Source: Avisuccinivibrio sp964424565 (GTDB lineage: Bacteria > Pseudomonadota > Gammaproteobacteria > Enterobacterales > Succinivibrionaceae). Taken from it: 24,575 bases of DNA. Location of the stretch: assembly GCA_964424565.1 (NCBI GenBank), contig CAYRIZ010000029.1, forward strand, positions 1-24,575, written 5' to 3'. The notes under the pieces were generated by a model that ran no database searches, was not told the origin of the DNA, and saw nothing but the letters and a program-made list of their open reading frames with translations. Below are positions 1-7,176 of this stretch, piece after piece (positions within the stretch are counted from its first letter, which is position 1; the number at the start of each line of letters is the position of its first letter). The translations under genes were made by a program, and so were the position numbers.

Positions 1-20
1 AGAAACGGGCTGAATCTATG

Positions 21-833
21 TTACACCACAAACAGCCCGGATTTTAGGTTAATAAAGCCGCGCTCACTGCACTCCAGTCCGCAGCCCAGGGCCAGCTGCG
101 AGCGGGGCCTGCCGCCCAAAGCCAGGATCACTGCGTCAAAAAGCTCTGAGCGGTCACCCAAATCCGCTCTGATCTGCTGTCCTGCGGCAGTAAGATTCTG
201 CAGCATGGTGTTGAGGCGCAGATCTATGCCCTGCGCCCGCAGCTCCAGATGCACAAACTGCGCCATCTCAAAATCAAGCGGCGGCAGCACCTGTCCGGCG
301 CCTTCCAGCAGGGTTACCTCAAGGCCGCGCTGCCGGAGATTTTCCGCACACTCCAGACCGATGAGACCGCCGCCGGCCACCAGGATGCGGCGGGCTCCAT
401 GGGCGGTCAGCTCCTGCATGATCCCGTCGGCGTCAGGGATGGATCGCAGGGTGAAGACATGCTTCAGTCCGCGGGCAAAGGCAGGCATCAGCGGCTCGCA
501 GCCCGGGGAGAGGATCAGCACATCGTAATCAAGGGAGCTTTCCCCGGAGGCCTGTTTGAGGGTGAGGGTGCGGCTGTGGCGGTTGATGGCCGTGACCTCG
601 GTTTCGGTCAGGACCTGAATATTGAAGAGCTGCTGCATTTTCTGCACTGAAGACACCAGCAGATCGCCGCGCTCGGGAATCACTCCGGACAAATAGTAAG
701 GCAGACCGCAGCTGGCAAAGGATATATAAGATCCCTTTTCCACCATGATGATTTCAGCATCTTCAGACAAACGTCTTAGTCTGGCAGCGCAGGCGGCTCC
801 GCCGGCCACTGCTCCCACGATCACAATACGCAT
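21..833 (-). CDS. Truncated CoA-disulfide reductase-like FAD/NAD(P)H oxidoreductase (probable pseudogene)
   Basis: This is the N-terminal half of a pyridine nucleotide-disulfide oxidoreductase of the CoA-disulfide reductase / NADH oxidase group, cytosolic enzymes that use NAD(P)H and FAD to reduce disulfides, polysulfide or oxygen. A Rossmann FAD-binding motif starts at residue 7 (GAVAGG). The single redox cysteine of this group is Cys42 in SFASCGLPYY, and the NAD(P)H motif GGGLIGLE is at 154-161. The protein is 270 aa, while family members are about 440-560 aa. The reading frame stops just after the conserved ERGFINL segment, so the second FAD motif (the YAxGD region) and the whole dimerisation domain are missing. 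The start has a good RBS (AGGAAG). The abrupt end next to a gggctg/cagccc inverted repeat suggests disruption by an element beyond position 1. A natural short protein is less likely. Confidence 0.75.
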   Translation of the reverse strand: MRIVIVGAVAGGAACAARLRRLSEDAEIIMVEKGSYISFASCGLPYYLSGVIPERGDLLVSSVQKMQQLFNIQVLTETEVTAINRHSRTLTLKQASGESSLDYDVLILSPGCEPLMPAFARGLKHVFTLRSIPDADGIMQELTAHGARRILVAGGGLIGLECAENLRQRGLEVTLLEGAGQVLPPLDFEMAQFVHLELRAQGIDLRLNTMLQNLTAAGQQIRADLGDRSELFDAVILALGGRPRSQLALGCGLECSERGFINLKSGLFVV

Positions 834-925
834 TCAGGCTTCCTTTTCTTCAACAGCCACCCCGGCAGATCAGCCCGGGGGTTAATGATCCCAAATATGC
901 TGCCGCCAGGCGGAAATAACGGAAA

Positions 926-1567
926 TTACAGGTAAGTTACTACATCATCAAAATCCAGCCTGGACTTGGGTCTGAACTTGAGCTGATTGGTATCTCCCTC
1001 CACGCGGTGACCCAAGAAGATCAGCATCACTGCCGCCAGGCCCTGCTCCCTTAAATTCAGGATTTCATCCACCTTGTCCAGCCACACTCCCTCCACCGGA
1101 GTGGAATCAATACCCATGCTCTCGGCCTGATAGAGGATGGAGCACATGGCGGCATAGCACTGTTTGGTATTCCAGGCCTCGGCATCGCCCAGATGCAGAT
1201 CGCGGAAGGCGGTGCGGCCGCGGCGCTGAGCGGCCTTGGCTTCAGGATCGGGGAAACGGCCGTCCTGCTCTTCCTTATTCAGCACCCGCTCTATATCTTC
1301 ATTGGTGTTTTCGGTGCGGGCACAGATCACTATCACTGCCGGCACATCCTGAAAGCGCAGCTTGTTGGTTTCCATGATGGCAGGCTCCAGCTGCAGTCTG
1401 GTTTCATCGCTGTCAATGACCAGAAAACGCCAGGGCTGCAGATTGACTGCACTGGGGGTCAGACGGGCAGCCTCCAGAATCTTATTGATCTCCTCACGGC
1501 TGACTTTTTGGGCAAAATCGTAATGCTTGCAGGTATAGCGCTGCTGCAGCAACTGCAGAAAATCCAT
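926..1567 (-). CDS. Nitroreductase family protein (FMN-dependent NAD(P)H oxidoreductase)
   Basis: 213 aa, the normal length for the nitroreductase superfamily: homodimeric, FMN-binding cytosolic enzymes that move electrons from NAD(P)H to nitroaromatics, quinones or similar acceptors. The FMN phosphate-contacting start RYTCKHYD (10-17) resembles the NfsB N-terminus. The LTPSAVNLQPWRF segment (36-48) is the family's flavin/dimer motif. The C-terminal part has the expected GxE/VWLDKVDEILNL and FLGHR segments. The ATG follows a strong GAGGAG RBS. The truncated FAD oxidoreductase lies 92 bp downstream on the same strand, so both may have been one redox transcript. The physiological substrate cannot be read from the sequence. 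Confidence 0.9.
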   Translation of the reverse strand: MDFLQLLQQRYTCKHYDFAQKVSREEINKILEAARLTPSAVNLQPWRFLVIDSDETRLQLEPAIMETNKLRFQDVPAVIVICARTENTNEDIERVLNKEEQDGRFPDPEAKAAQRRGRTAFRDLHLGDAEAWNTKQCYAAMCSILYQAESMGIDSTPVEGVWLDKVDEILNLREQGLAAVMLIFLGHRVEGDTNQLKFRPKSRLDFDDVVTYL

Positions 1568-1751
1568 GTTGTTCTCCTCAATTCGTTGACATACCAGCCC
1601 CCTGTGACGGTACAGCAGTGCCGCCGGGATCCTGCAGGAAGTTTAGCGCAGCGGCCGCCTTAATGCCACTTGCGCCCGCATCTCCCCCCGTCCATGCCCC
1701 TCCCTTACACAGGGCAAATGCACACACCCGGGGTGCAAAAGCGGCAATCCG

Positions 1752-1760
1752 TGTAATAAT
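1752..1760 (+). promoter_or_regulatory. Candidate extended -10 element for cysK
   Basis: TG-T-AATAAT matches an extended -10 (TGn plus five of six -10 bases). No good -35 lies 16-18 bp upstream, which an extended -10 can tolerate. It would give a leader of about 130 nt before cysK containing the palindrome at 1780-1833. Assignment is inference. Confidence 0.35.
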
Positions 1761-1779
1761 GTCCACAGCAGGCCTCCCT

Positions 1780-1833
1780 GGCCTGCCTCTGCTGCTGCAG
1801 GCAGCACTGCACTTTCTGCTGCACAGGCAGGCC
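1780..1833 (+). repeat. Nested inverted repeat in the cysK leader
   Basis: GGCCTGCC at 1780-1787 is the exact reverse complement of GGCAGGCC at 1826-1833. Inside it, TGCTGC (1790-1795) pairs with GCAGCA (1801-1806). If transcribed from the candidate promoter upstream, this would fold in the cysK 5' leader. No T-run follows, so it is not a simple terminator. Confidence 0.45.
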
Positions 1834-1896
1834 GGCGCCGCAACTCTGCCTTAAGGATGCAGGCGGCGGGAATGTACCATTCATTATGAGGTCTTT

Positions 1897-2823
1897 ATGC
1901 GTATTTATTCATCCATGCTCGAACTCATCGGGCATACTCCCTTAGTAGAATTAAAGCAGTTTGCCAAAAAATATGAATTAAACGGCCGGATTCTGGCCAA
2001 GGTGGAAAGCCTGAACCCCGGCGGATCCATTAAAGACCGGGCCGCATTGTCCATGATCAGGGACGGCTTTTTAATGAACCTCATTAATCAGGACACCATT
2101 ATCATCGAGCCCACCTCAGGCAATACAGGCATTGGTCTGGCTCTGGTGTGCTCGCACTATCACTTAAGGCTGATCCTGACCCTGCCGGACAATATGAGCG
2201 TCGAGCGCCGGGCCATCCTCAAGGCCTACGGTGCCGAGCTGGTGCTCACTCCGGCCTCCGAGGGCATGGCCGGGGCCATAGCCAAAGCCCGGGAGCTGGC
2301 CAAAAAGGAAGACAATGCCTTTATACCCTCTCAGTTTGACAATGAAGCCAATCCGCGCGCCCATGTGCTGACCACCGGCCCCGAGATCTGGCATGACACC
2401 GACGGCAAAGTGGATGCAGTGATCTCCTGCGTCGGCACCGGCGGCACCTTAACCGGCATAGGCCGCTACTTAAAGGAAAAGAAGCCTGACCTCAAGATGA
2501 TAGCAGTGGAGCCTTCAGGATCACCTGTGCTTTCCGGCGGCAAACCAGGTCCCCACAAGCTGCAGGGCATAGGTGCCGGCTTTGTGCCGCGTATTCTGGA
2601 CCGCTCCCTCATAGATGAAATAGTCACCGTGGGCAATGAGGAAGCCTTTGCCATGGGCTCTGAGATCTGCCGCCTGGAGGGACTGTTCTGCGGCATTACC
2701 TCAGGCGCGGCTTTGTGCGCCGCCCGCCGGATTGCCTCCCGCCCGGAAATGGCCGACAAGACTTTGGTGGTAGTCATCCCCGACAATGGTGACCGCTATC
2801 TTTCCACCCCTATGTTTGCCTGA
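1897..2823 (+). CDS. cysK: Cysteine synthase A (O-acetylserine sulfhydrylase)
   Basis: 308 aa, full length for the CysK family. The PLP enzyme joins O-acetyl-L-serine and sulfide to give L-cysteine in the cytosol, the last step of sulfate assimilation. The PLP-binding lysine is Lys46 in NPGGSIKDR. The substrate loop EPTSGNTGIGLA follows at about 71-82, then the phosphate-binding GTGGTLTGIGRYLKE. The C-terminal GIGAGFVP and IPDNGDRYLST complete the CysK signature, and the latter is close to the usual C-terminal YLST. The ATG has a modest RBS (ATGAGG). It appears to be transcribed alone: a hairpin with a T-run follows the stop. CysM is the alternative, but GIGAGFVP and the C-terminus favour CysK. 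Confidence 0.93.
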   Translation: MRIYSSMLELIGHTPLVELKQFAKKYELNGRILAKVESLNPGGSIKDRAALSMIRDGFLMNLINQDTIIIEPTSGNTGIGLALVCSHYHLRLILTLPDNMSVERRAILKAYGAELVLTPASEGMAGAIAKARELAKKEDNAFIPSQFDNEANPRAHVLTTGPEIWHDTDGKVDAVISCVGTGGTLTGIGRYLKEKKPDLKMIAVEPSGSPVLSGGKPGPHKLQGIGAGFVPRILDRSLIDEIVTVGNEEAFAMGSEICRLEGLFCGITSGAALCAARRIASRPEMADKTLVVVIPDNGDRYLSTPMFA

Positions 2824-2865
2824 GACTGAGATTAAGACTAAGACCAGGATTTTATAAGACAGATC

Positions 2866-2899
2866 AGGGCTGCAGATCACGCCATCGGCAGCCCTTTTT
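2866..2899 (+). terminator. Intrinsic terminator after cysK
   Basis: AGGGCTGC (2866-2873) pairs perfectly with GCAGCCCT (2888-2895) around a 14-nt loop and runs into TTTTT (2895-2899). It lies 43 bp after the cysK stop. Confidence 0.8.
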
Positions 2900-2943
2900 G
2901 TTACAATGCCGTGCTTTTTAACATGCCATGCTTTTTTGTTACA
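2895..2943 (+). repeat. Short direct repeats upstream of the DAACS gene
   Basis: TTTTTGTTACA occurs at 2895-2905 and again at 2933-2943. Between them ATGCC[G/A]TGCTTTTT is repeated with a 17-bp period (2906-2919 and 2923-2937). The stretch separates the cysK terminator from the RBS of the next gene and must contain that gene's promoter if it has its own. A weak TTGTTA-N15-TAACAT pair is visible. Confidence 0.5.
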
Positions 2944-2953
2944 GGGAGACACT

Positions 2954-4264
2954 ATGCCTAAAGAAAAAAGAGCAGCACAGTACGCCCAGGACACCTTATC
3001 CAGGACTATGGATCAGCGCAGAAAGAGGATGAAGACCATTATCTTCTATGTAGTCTGCATAGTCCTGGGCTTTGTCTTCGGCCTGGCTGACAGCAGTTTT
3101 CTGCATCAGCTGATGAATTTCATTGCCACCGTCTTCACCCGCCTGTTCAGCTTCATTGCCGTGCCCATCATAGCCTTGTCGCTCATCACCACCCTGGCCC
3201 GCCTGGGCAGGGGCTCCAAAAGCGGGCTGATTTTCGGTCATACCATCTTCTATACCCTGCTGACCACCATAGTGGCCGCCTCCGTGGCCGCCGCACTGTT
3301 TGTGGCCGTGGCCCCGTCCAATCTGCCAGCTGACATAGTGGGCACCATGGATACAGCCCAGGCCAGCAGCACTACTTATTTCGATCACATTCTGACGGTG
3401 ATCCCCAACAATTTGCTGCAGCCCTTTGTGTCCGGCAATGTGCTGTCCGTGCTGCTCATAGCCGTGGCCATAGGTCTGGCTCTGGCCATGCTGGAGCCTT
3501 CGGCACACAAAACAGCTGTGGAAAATGTCTTCATAGGCTTTCAGGAGATTTTGTTCCGCCTCATCCGCTGGCTGATTGCTGTACTGCCTGTAGGCATTAT
3601 GGGTTTTATAGCCCAGCTGATTGCCGAATTGGAAGGAGGCATGGTACTGGGCGGCCTGGCGGCTTATTTCGGGGTGGTCATAGGCTCCAATCTGCTGCAG
3701 ATGTTTGTGGTGCTGCCCCTGCTGCTGTTGCTGCGCGGTCTCAATCCGCTGCGGGTGGCCCGCGGCATGCTGCCGGCCATAGTAGTGGCCATTTTCTCCA
3801 AATCCTCAGCCGGCACCCTGCCGGTCACCATGGCCTCAGCCGAGGATAATTTGGGCGTCAATCCCAAGGTCTCCCGTTTTGTGCTGCCGGTGTGCACCAC
3901 CATCAACATGAACGGCTGCGCCGCCTTCATTCTCATCACTTCCCTCTATCTGATGCAGAATGCCGGATTGGAGATCACCCCGGTGACCATTATCACCTGG
4001 ATCTTTATTGCCACCATTGCCGCAGTGGGCAATGCCGGTGTGCCCATGGGCTGCTATTTCCTGACCATCAGCCTGCTTTCTTCCATGCATGTGCCTGTGC
4101 TGCTGATGGGCATCATCCTGCCGGTATATACGGTCATAGACATGCTGGAAACAGGAGTTAACGTCTGGTCTGATGCCTCCGTGGCCAATATAGTCAATCA
4201 CGATCTCAAAGACAGACTGGATCAGACCCCGGAAGCCGGGGAGCAGGACGGCGCCGCCGCCTAA
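2954..4264 (+). CDS. Dicarboxylate/amino acid:cation symporter (DAACS family)
   Basis: An inner-membrane secondary transporter of the glutamate/aspartate/dicarboxylate:Na+/H+ symporter family. The start chosen is ATG 2954, behind an AGGGAGA RBS. The in-frame ATG at 2906 has no RBS and would add 16 residues lying in the repeats upstream. The resulting 436 aa fits the family. Family signs in order: hydrophobic segments from about residue 26, the serine-rich re-entrant motif SKSSAGTLP at 282-290, INMNGCAAF around 318-325 in place of the common NMDGTA, the GNAGVPMG loop, and the final VNVWSDASVANIVNHD. The Asp-to-Asn and Thr-to-Cys changes recall the cystine-transporter branch (TcyP/YdjN-like), and cysK is next door, but substrate assignment would be a guess. 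The C-terminus is short and acidic. Confidence 0.88.
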   Translation: MPKEKRAAQYAQDTLSRTMDQRRKRMKTIIFYVVCIVLGFVFGLADSSFLHQLMNFIATVFTRLFSFIAVPIIALSLITTLARLGRGSKSGLIFGHTIFYTLLTTIVAASVAAALFVAVAPSNLPADIVGTMDTAQASSTTYFDHILTVIPNNLLQPFVSGNVLSVLLIAVAIGLALAMLEPSAHKTAVENVFIGFQEILFRLIRWLIAVLPVGIMGFIAQLIAELEGGMVLGGLAAYFGVVIGSNLLQMFVVLPLLLLLRGLNPLRVARGMLPAIVVAIFSKSSAGTLPVTMASAEDNLGVNPKVSRFVLPVCTTINMNGCAAFILITSLYLMQNAGLEITPVTIITWIFIATIAAVGNAGVPMGCYFLTISLLSSMHVPVLLMGIILPVYTVIDMLETGVNVWSDASVANIVNHDLKDRLDQTPEAGEQDGAAA

Positions 4265-4304
4265 AGCTCCCTTAACTTTCGTTCTGTATTCCAGCAGCCC
4301 CCCG

Positions 4305-4338
4305 CTCCCGCCGCCTGCAGCCCCGCCGGCGGGAGTTT
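4305..4338 (+). terminator. Probable terminator after the DAACS symporter gene
   Basis: A nine-base perfect stem CTCCCGCCG (4305-4313) / CGGCGGGAG (4327-4335) with a 13-nt loop, followed by only TTT. The stem is strong but the T-run is short, so termination may be partial. Confidence 0.55.
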
Positions 4339-4358
4339 AAGACTGTCCGGCCGGCACA

Positions 4359-4388
4359 TTGATTTTGCCGCCGGCCCTGCCTTAGAAT
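4359..4388 (+). promoter_or_regulatory. Candidate sigma-70 promoter for the 4523-8046 operon
   Basis: TTGATT (4359-4364), 18-bp spacer, TAGAAT (4383-4388): four of six and five of six consensus bases. Transcription would start near 4395 and leave a leader of about 125 nt ending in the attenuator-like hairpin before the RBS. Confidence 0.5.
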
Positions 4389-4484
4389 CACAGCCGTTAG
4401 CAGAGTTTAGGAAGAAGCCATATTCCAGGCCCGCTGGATCATTCCATGACTGCCGTCCGGACTGCGGCGGCTGGGTTGTTGTCG

Positions 4485-4511
4485 TGCAGTGCAGAGGACT
4501 GCAGCTTTTTT
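4485..4511 (+). promoter_or_regulatory. Attenuator-like hairpin before the YczE/kinase-like fusion gene
   Basis: TGCAGT (4485-4490) pairs with ACTGCA (4498-4503) around a 7-nt loop and is followed two bases later by TTTTTT (4506-4511), immediately ahead of the GAGGAAA RBS. An upstream ACTGC (4461-4465) could pair with GCAGT (4486-4490) as a competing antiterminator. The geometry is that of an attenuator. The six-base stem is short, so this is tentative. Confidence 0.4.
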
Positions 4512-4522
4512 GAGGAAAGCAT

Positions 4523-6010
4523 ATGAGTAAACGCAAAATGGGCAAAAGAGAAATTTTCGAACGCAATCTGGTATTTCTCATTGCCGTGTTTCTGGGCGGT
4601 TTCGGCATTGCCACCGTAGCCTGCGGCAATATAGGCACTACGCCTATATCCAGCCCCAACTATGTGATCTCCCTTCATACCCCGCTGACCCTGGGCATGA
4701 TGACCTTTATCTTCAATATGGTGCTCATCATCCTGCAGATCTTTATTGTGGGTAAAAAATATGCCAAAGAACATGCCCTGGTGATGTTTCTGCAGATCCC
4801 GGTCACGGTGGTATTGTCCACGGCCATAGATCTGGGCATGAATACCATGCATACCATTATGCCGGCCGACCCGATCTATCCGGTCAGAATAGGCCTGGTC
4901 CTGTTCGGCTCCGTGATGCTGGCCCTGGGCGTCACCCTGCAGGTATGTGCCGATGTGGCCATGATCTCAGGCGAGGCCTTCGTCAAGGCCATATCCACCC
5001 GCCTGAATAAGGAATTTGGTCTGATCAAGACCATCAATGACGTGTCCCTGGTGCTGCTGGCTGTGATCCTCTCGCTGATCTTCACCGGCTTTACCGCCAT
5101 TGACGGTGTCCGTGAGGGTACCATCATCGGCGCCCTGGGCATAGGTCCCATGGTGCGGGTGATGCTGCGGCGGGCCAAGCCGGCCGCCGAGCGCTTCTTC
5201 CGCCGCGGCAGCAAAGCCGAAATCAAGGCTGCCGCCGCCGCTGAAGCCGCTTCCTTCAAGCCGGTCATTACCATAACCCGGGAATACGGCTGCGGCGGCC
5301 GCATGATCGGCCGCGAGCTGGCCGCCCGCCTGAATATCAAGTACTACGACAATGAACTGATTGCCCTCATAGCCCGGGAAAGCGGCATGCCCGTGCATGA
5401 AGTGGCCCGCCGGGAAGGACGCCTGGACAGCTCCCTGCTCTATCAAATGGTCATGCAGGATTTCTCCGTGCCTGTTTCCAAGTCCATCTCCAGCCTCGAT
5501 GCCCTGTTTATTGCCTCCGCCCGCACCATACGCAGCCTGGCCAAACAGGAGCCCTGCATCATAGTAGGCCGCGGCGCCGATAAGATCTTAAAGGACAATC
5601 CCCAGGCCATAAATGTCTATCTCTATGCCGATCTGCCGCACAAGCTGGCCTTCTGCAAAGAGCATTATCATGAAAAAGAAAATGAGGCGCTGGACAATAT
5701 GCGCCGCAATGACAAGCGCCGGGCTGAGTACTATCAGCAGTATTTCGGCGGCAGCATAGACGATCCCCGCAATTACGATCTCTGCCTCAATGTAGGCGCC
5801 CTGGGTCTGGACCACTGCCTGCAGATCATCTCCGCACTGTACGATCAGCATATAGTCAAGCAGGAAAGCAGCACCGTGGTGGCCGCTGCCCCGGCTGCAG
5901 ATGCCGCACAGCCCAAACCTGAAACCCTATCGGAAAATGCCCCGCAGGAGCAGGCCTCCCCGGAGGGACAGCAGGAGCCAAAGGAAGATACTGCCGCCAT
6001 CAAATCATGA
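4523..6010 (+). CDS. YczE/YitT-like membrane domain fused to cytidylate kinase-like domain
   Basis: 495 aa in two parts. Residues 1-215 form a multispan membrane domain resembling the YczE/YyaS/YitT group (DUF6198 type), with segments near 16-34, 56-76, 86-104, 122-142, 172-190 and 199-212. After a basic, Ala-rich linker, residues 246-446 match the cytidylate kinase-like family. The nucleotide-binding loop is TREYGCGGRMIG (252-263), a GxGGxxIG form instead of the classic GxxxxGKS. YYDNELI and a later IIVGRGADKIL follow. Residues 447-495 are a low-complexity Ala/Pro/Glu tail. The ATG has a clear GAGGAAA RBS. The stop overlaps the start of the MFS gene (ATGA). The kinase part should face the cytosol. 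Its substrate is unknown, and true CMP kinase activity is doubtful given the atypical loop. Confidence 0.85.
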   Translation: MSKRKMGKREIFERNLVFLIAVFLGGFGIATVACGNIGTTPISSPNYVISLHTPLTLGMMTFIFNMVLIILQIFIVGKKYAKEHALVMFLQIPVTVVLSTAIDLGMNTMHTIMPADPIYPVRIGLVLFGSVMLALGVTLQVCADVAMISGEAFVKAISTRLNKEFGLIKTINDVSLVLLAVILSLIFTGFTAIDGVREGTIIGALGIGPMVRVMLRRAKPAAERFFRRGSKAEIKAAAAAEAASFKPVITITREYGCGGRMIGRELAARLNIKYYDNELIALIARESGMPVHEVARREGRLDSSLLYQMVMQDFSVPVSKSISSLDALFIASARTIRSLAKQEPCIIVGRGADKILKDNPQAINVYLYADLPHKLAFCKEHYHEKENEALDNMRRNDKRRAEYYQQYFGGSIDDPRNYDLCLNVGALGLDHCLQIISALYDQHIVKQESSTVVAAAPAADAAQPKPETLSENAPQEQASPEGQQEPKEDTAAIKS

Positions 6011-7152
6011 GGAGCAGCATCCGCCGGCAGCTTTATGCCGCCCGCGCCGCCTATTTGAGTCCGGCGGCCATGATTGCTCTGTGGGCGGCCTTAATTCCCT
6101 ATCTGCGCGACGGCCTTAGTCTGGACAGTCTGCAGGTGGGTCAGCTGGTATGGTGCTTTGGGGCCGGCTCCATAGCCGGCATGCTCTCCGCCGCCCCGCT
6201 CACCCGGGCCTGCGGCTCCCGCCTGGTGTGCCTGTGCTCCTATCTGGCTGCAGCCTGCTGCATTCTGTCCCTGGCCCTGATGCCCTCTTCTTTTGTCCTC
6301 ACCTGCCTGCTGGCCGCCGCTTTTGCCATGACGGCCGGACTGCTGGAGGTGGCGGCCAATATCTACGGCGTCAGTCTGGAGAGAAATTTCCGCCTGCGGC
6401 TGATGACCCCGCTGCATGCCTGGTACTCCGGCGGCGAACTGCTGGGAGCCTGCTTTATGCTGCTGGCCTTAAGCCTCAGCCTGCCGCCTCTGGCGGCCGT
6501 ATGCTGCTTTATGGCGCTGCTGACCTGCAGCGTGCTGATTTGTTTTCCCCTGATCCAGAACTTTGATTTCAAAAGGGAGCGGCAGCGCTCCTTTATGCGG
6601 CCTACCCTGACGGTGGCCGGCCTCTGCGTGATCGTGTTCATCACCTATATGAACGGCGGCGCGGTAGTGGACTGGTCCGGCATTTATCTGGCCGATCACA
6701 GTCCGCTCAGCCTCAAACAGGCAGTGCTGGGCTATCTTATGGTCAGCCTGTGCATGATGATCTGCCGTATTTTCGGCAACCGCTTAATCCGCATGTTCTC
6801 GCCCTTCAGGGCAGCCGCTGCCGGGGCGCTGATTATGGGCCTGGGCCTGCTGATTCTCTTCTGTACCCCGCCGCTGTGGCTGATCGTGCCGGCTTTTATC
6901 ATGATCGGCTGCGGCATGGCCAATATCACCCCGCTGGCCTACAGCGCGGCGGCCAGGCAGCGGGAAATGCCGCTGTTGCCGGCGGTCAGCATCATGTCCA
7001 GTGCCGGCTACGGCGGTCTGCTGGCCGGCCCCGCCCTGCTGGGCACCATAGCCCATCAAGTAAGCCTGCAGGCTGTATTTGGTTTCATGGGCCTGCTCAG
7101 CCTGGGGGTGGCTTTGCCGCTGATCGTTTTGCTGCGCCGCTGTTTTCGCTGA
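6007..7152 (+). CDS. MFS transporter (YbjJ-like)
   Basis: 381 aa, about 12 hydrophobic segments, an inner-membrane major facilitator. The N-terminal half has the LxxLQVGQLVWCFGAGSIAGMLSAAPL pattern (TM1-2 loop), the GLLEVAANIYGV stretch seen in YbjJ-like sugar/drug members, and MTPLHAWYSGGELLGA after TM4, also typical of that branch. The second half repeats the six-helix pattern (GLCVIVFITYMNGGAVVDWSGIY...). The start overlaps the preceding stop in an ATGA, so translation is probably coupled to the fusion gene. Substrate is not predictable. The assignment to MFS is firm and to the YbjJ branch moderate. Confidence 0.85.
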   Translation: MRSSIRRQLYAARAAYLSPAAMIALWAALIPYLRDGLSLDSLQVGQLVWCFGAGSIAGMLSAAPLTRACGSRLVCLCSYLAAACCILSLALMPSSFVLTCLLAAAFAMTAGLLEVAANIYGVSLERNFRLRLMTPLHAWYSGGELLGACFMLLALSLSLPPLAAVCCFMALLTCSVLICFPLIQNFDFKRERQRSFMRPTLTVAGLCVIVFITYMNGGAVVDWSGIYLADHSPLSLKQAVLGYLMVSLCMMICRIFGNRLIRMFSPFRAAAAGALIMGLGLLILFCTPPLWLIVPAFIMIGCGMANITPLAYSAAARQREMPLLPAVSIMSSAGYGGLLAGPALLGTIAHQVSLQAVFGFMGLLSLGVALPLIVLLRRCFR

Positions 7153-7176
7153 AAAAAGCCTCAGCCGGGGAAAATC

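Larger units (their letters stand above)
1568..1896. other. Divergent intergenic region between nitroreductase and cysK
   Basis: About 330 bp without a convincing gene. The short frames here have no family resemblance and sit in low-complexity GC-rich sequence. It should hold the promoters for both divergent genes. On the plus strand I see an extended -10-like element at 1752-1760 and a nested palindrome at 1780-1833. I see no clear promoter for the minus-strand nitroreductase. Confidence 0.6.

Noticed and set aside
860..880. Hairpin CCCCGG/CCGGGG between the two minus-strand redox genes
   Set aside because: No T-run on either strand, so not supported as a terminator; six-base GC stems are common by chance here.
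1583..1611. TTGACA on the plus strand 5' of cysK
   Set aside because: No -10 hexamer at 16-18 bp, and it lies very far from cysK.
1627..1660. BamHI, SbfI/PstI and NotI sites close together, like a vector polylinker
   Set aside because: Sites of this kind are expected by chance in GC-rich DNA, and there is no flanking vector sequence.
1578..1854. Several 60-80 aa frames in the nitroreductase-cysK gap
   Set aside because: They overlap each other on both strands, lack recognisable RBS or motifs and follow from GC-rich sequence.
2906..2953. Upstream ATG giving a symporter 16 residues longer
   Set aside because: No RBS, and the extra residues lie in repeated spacer sequence; the ATG at 2954 has a clear RBS.
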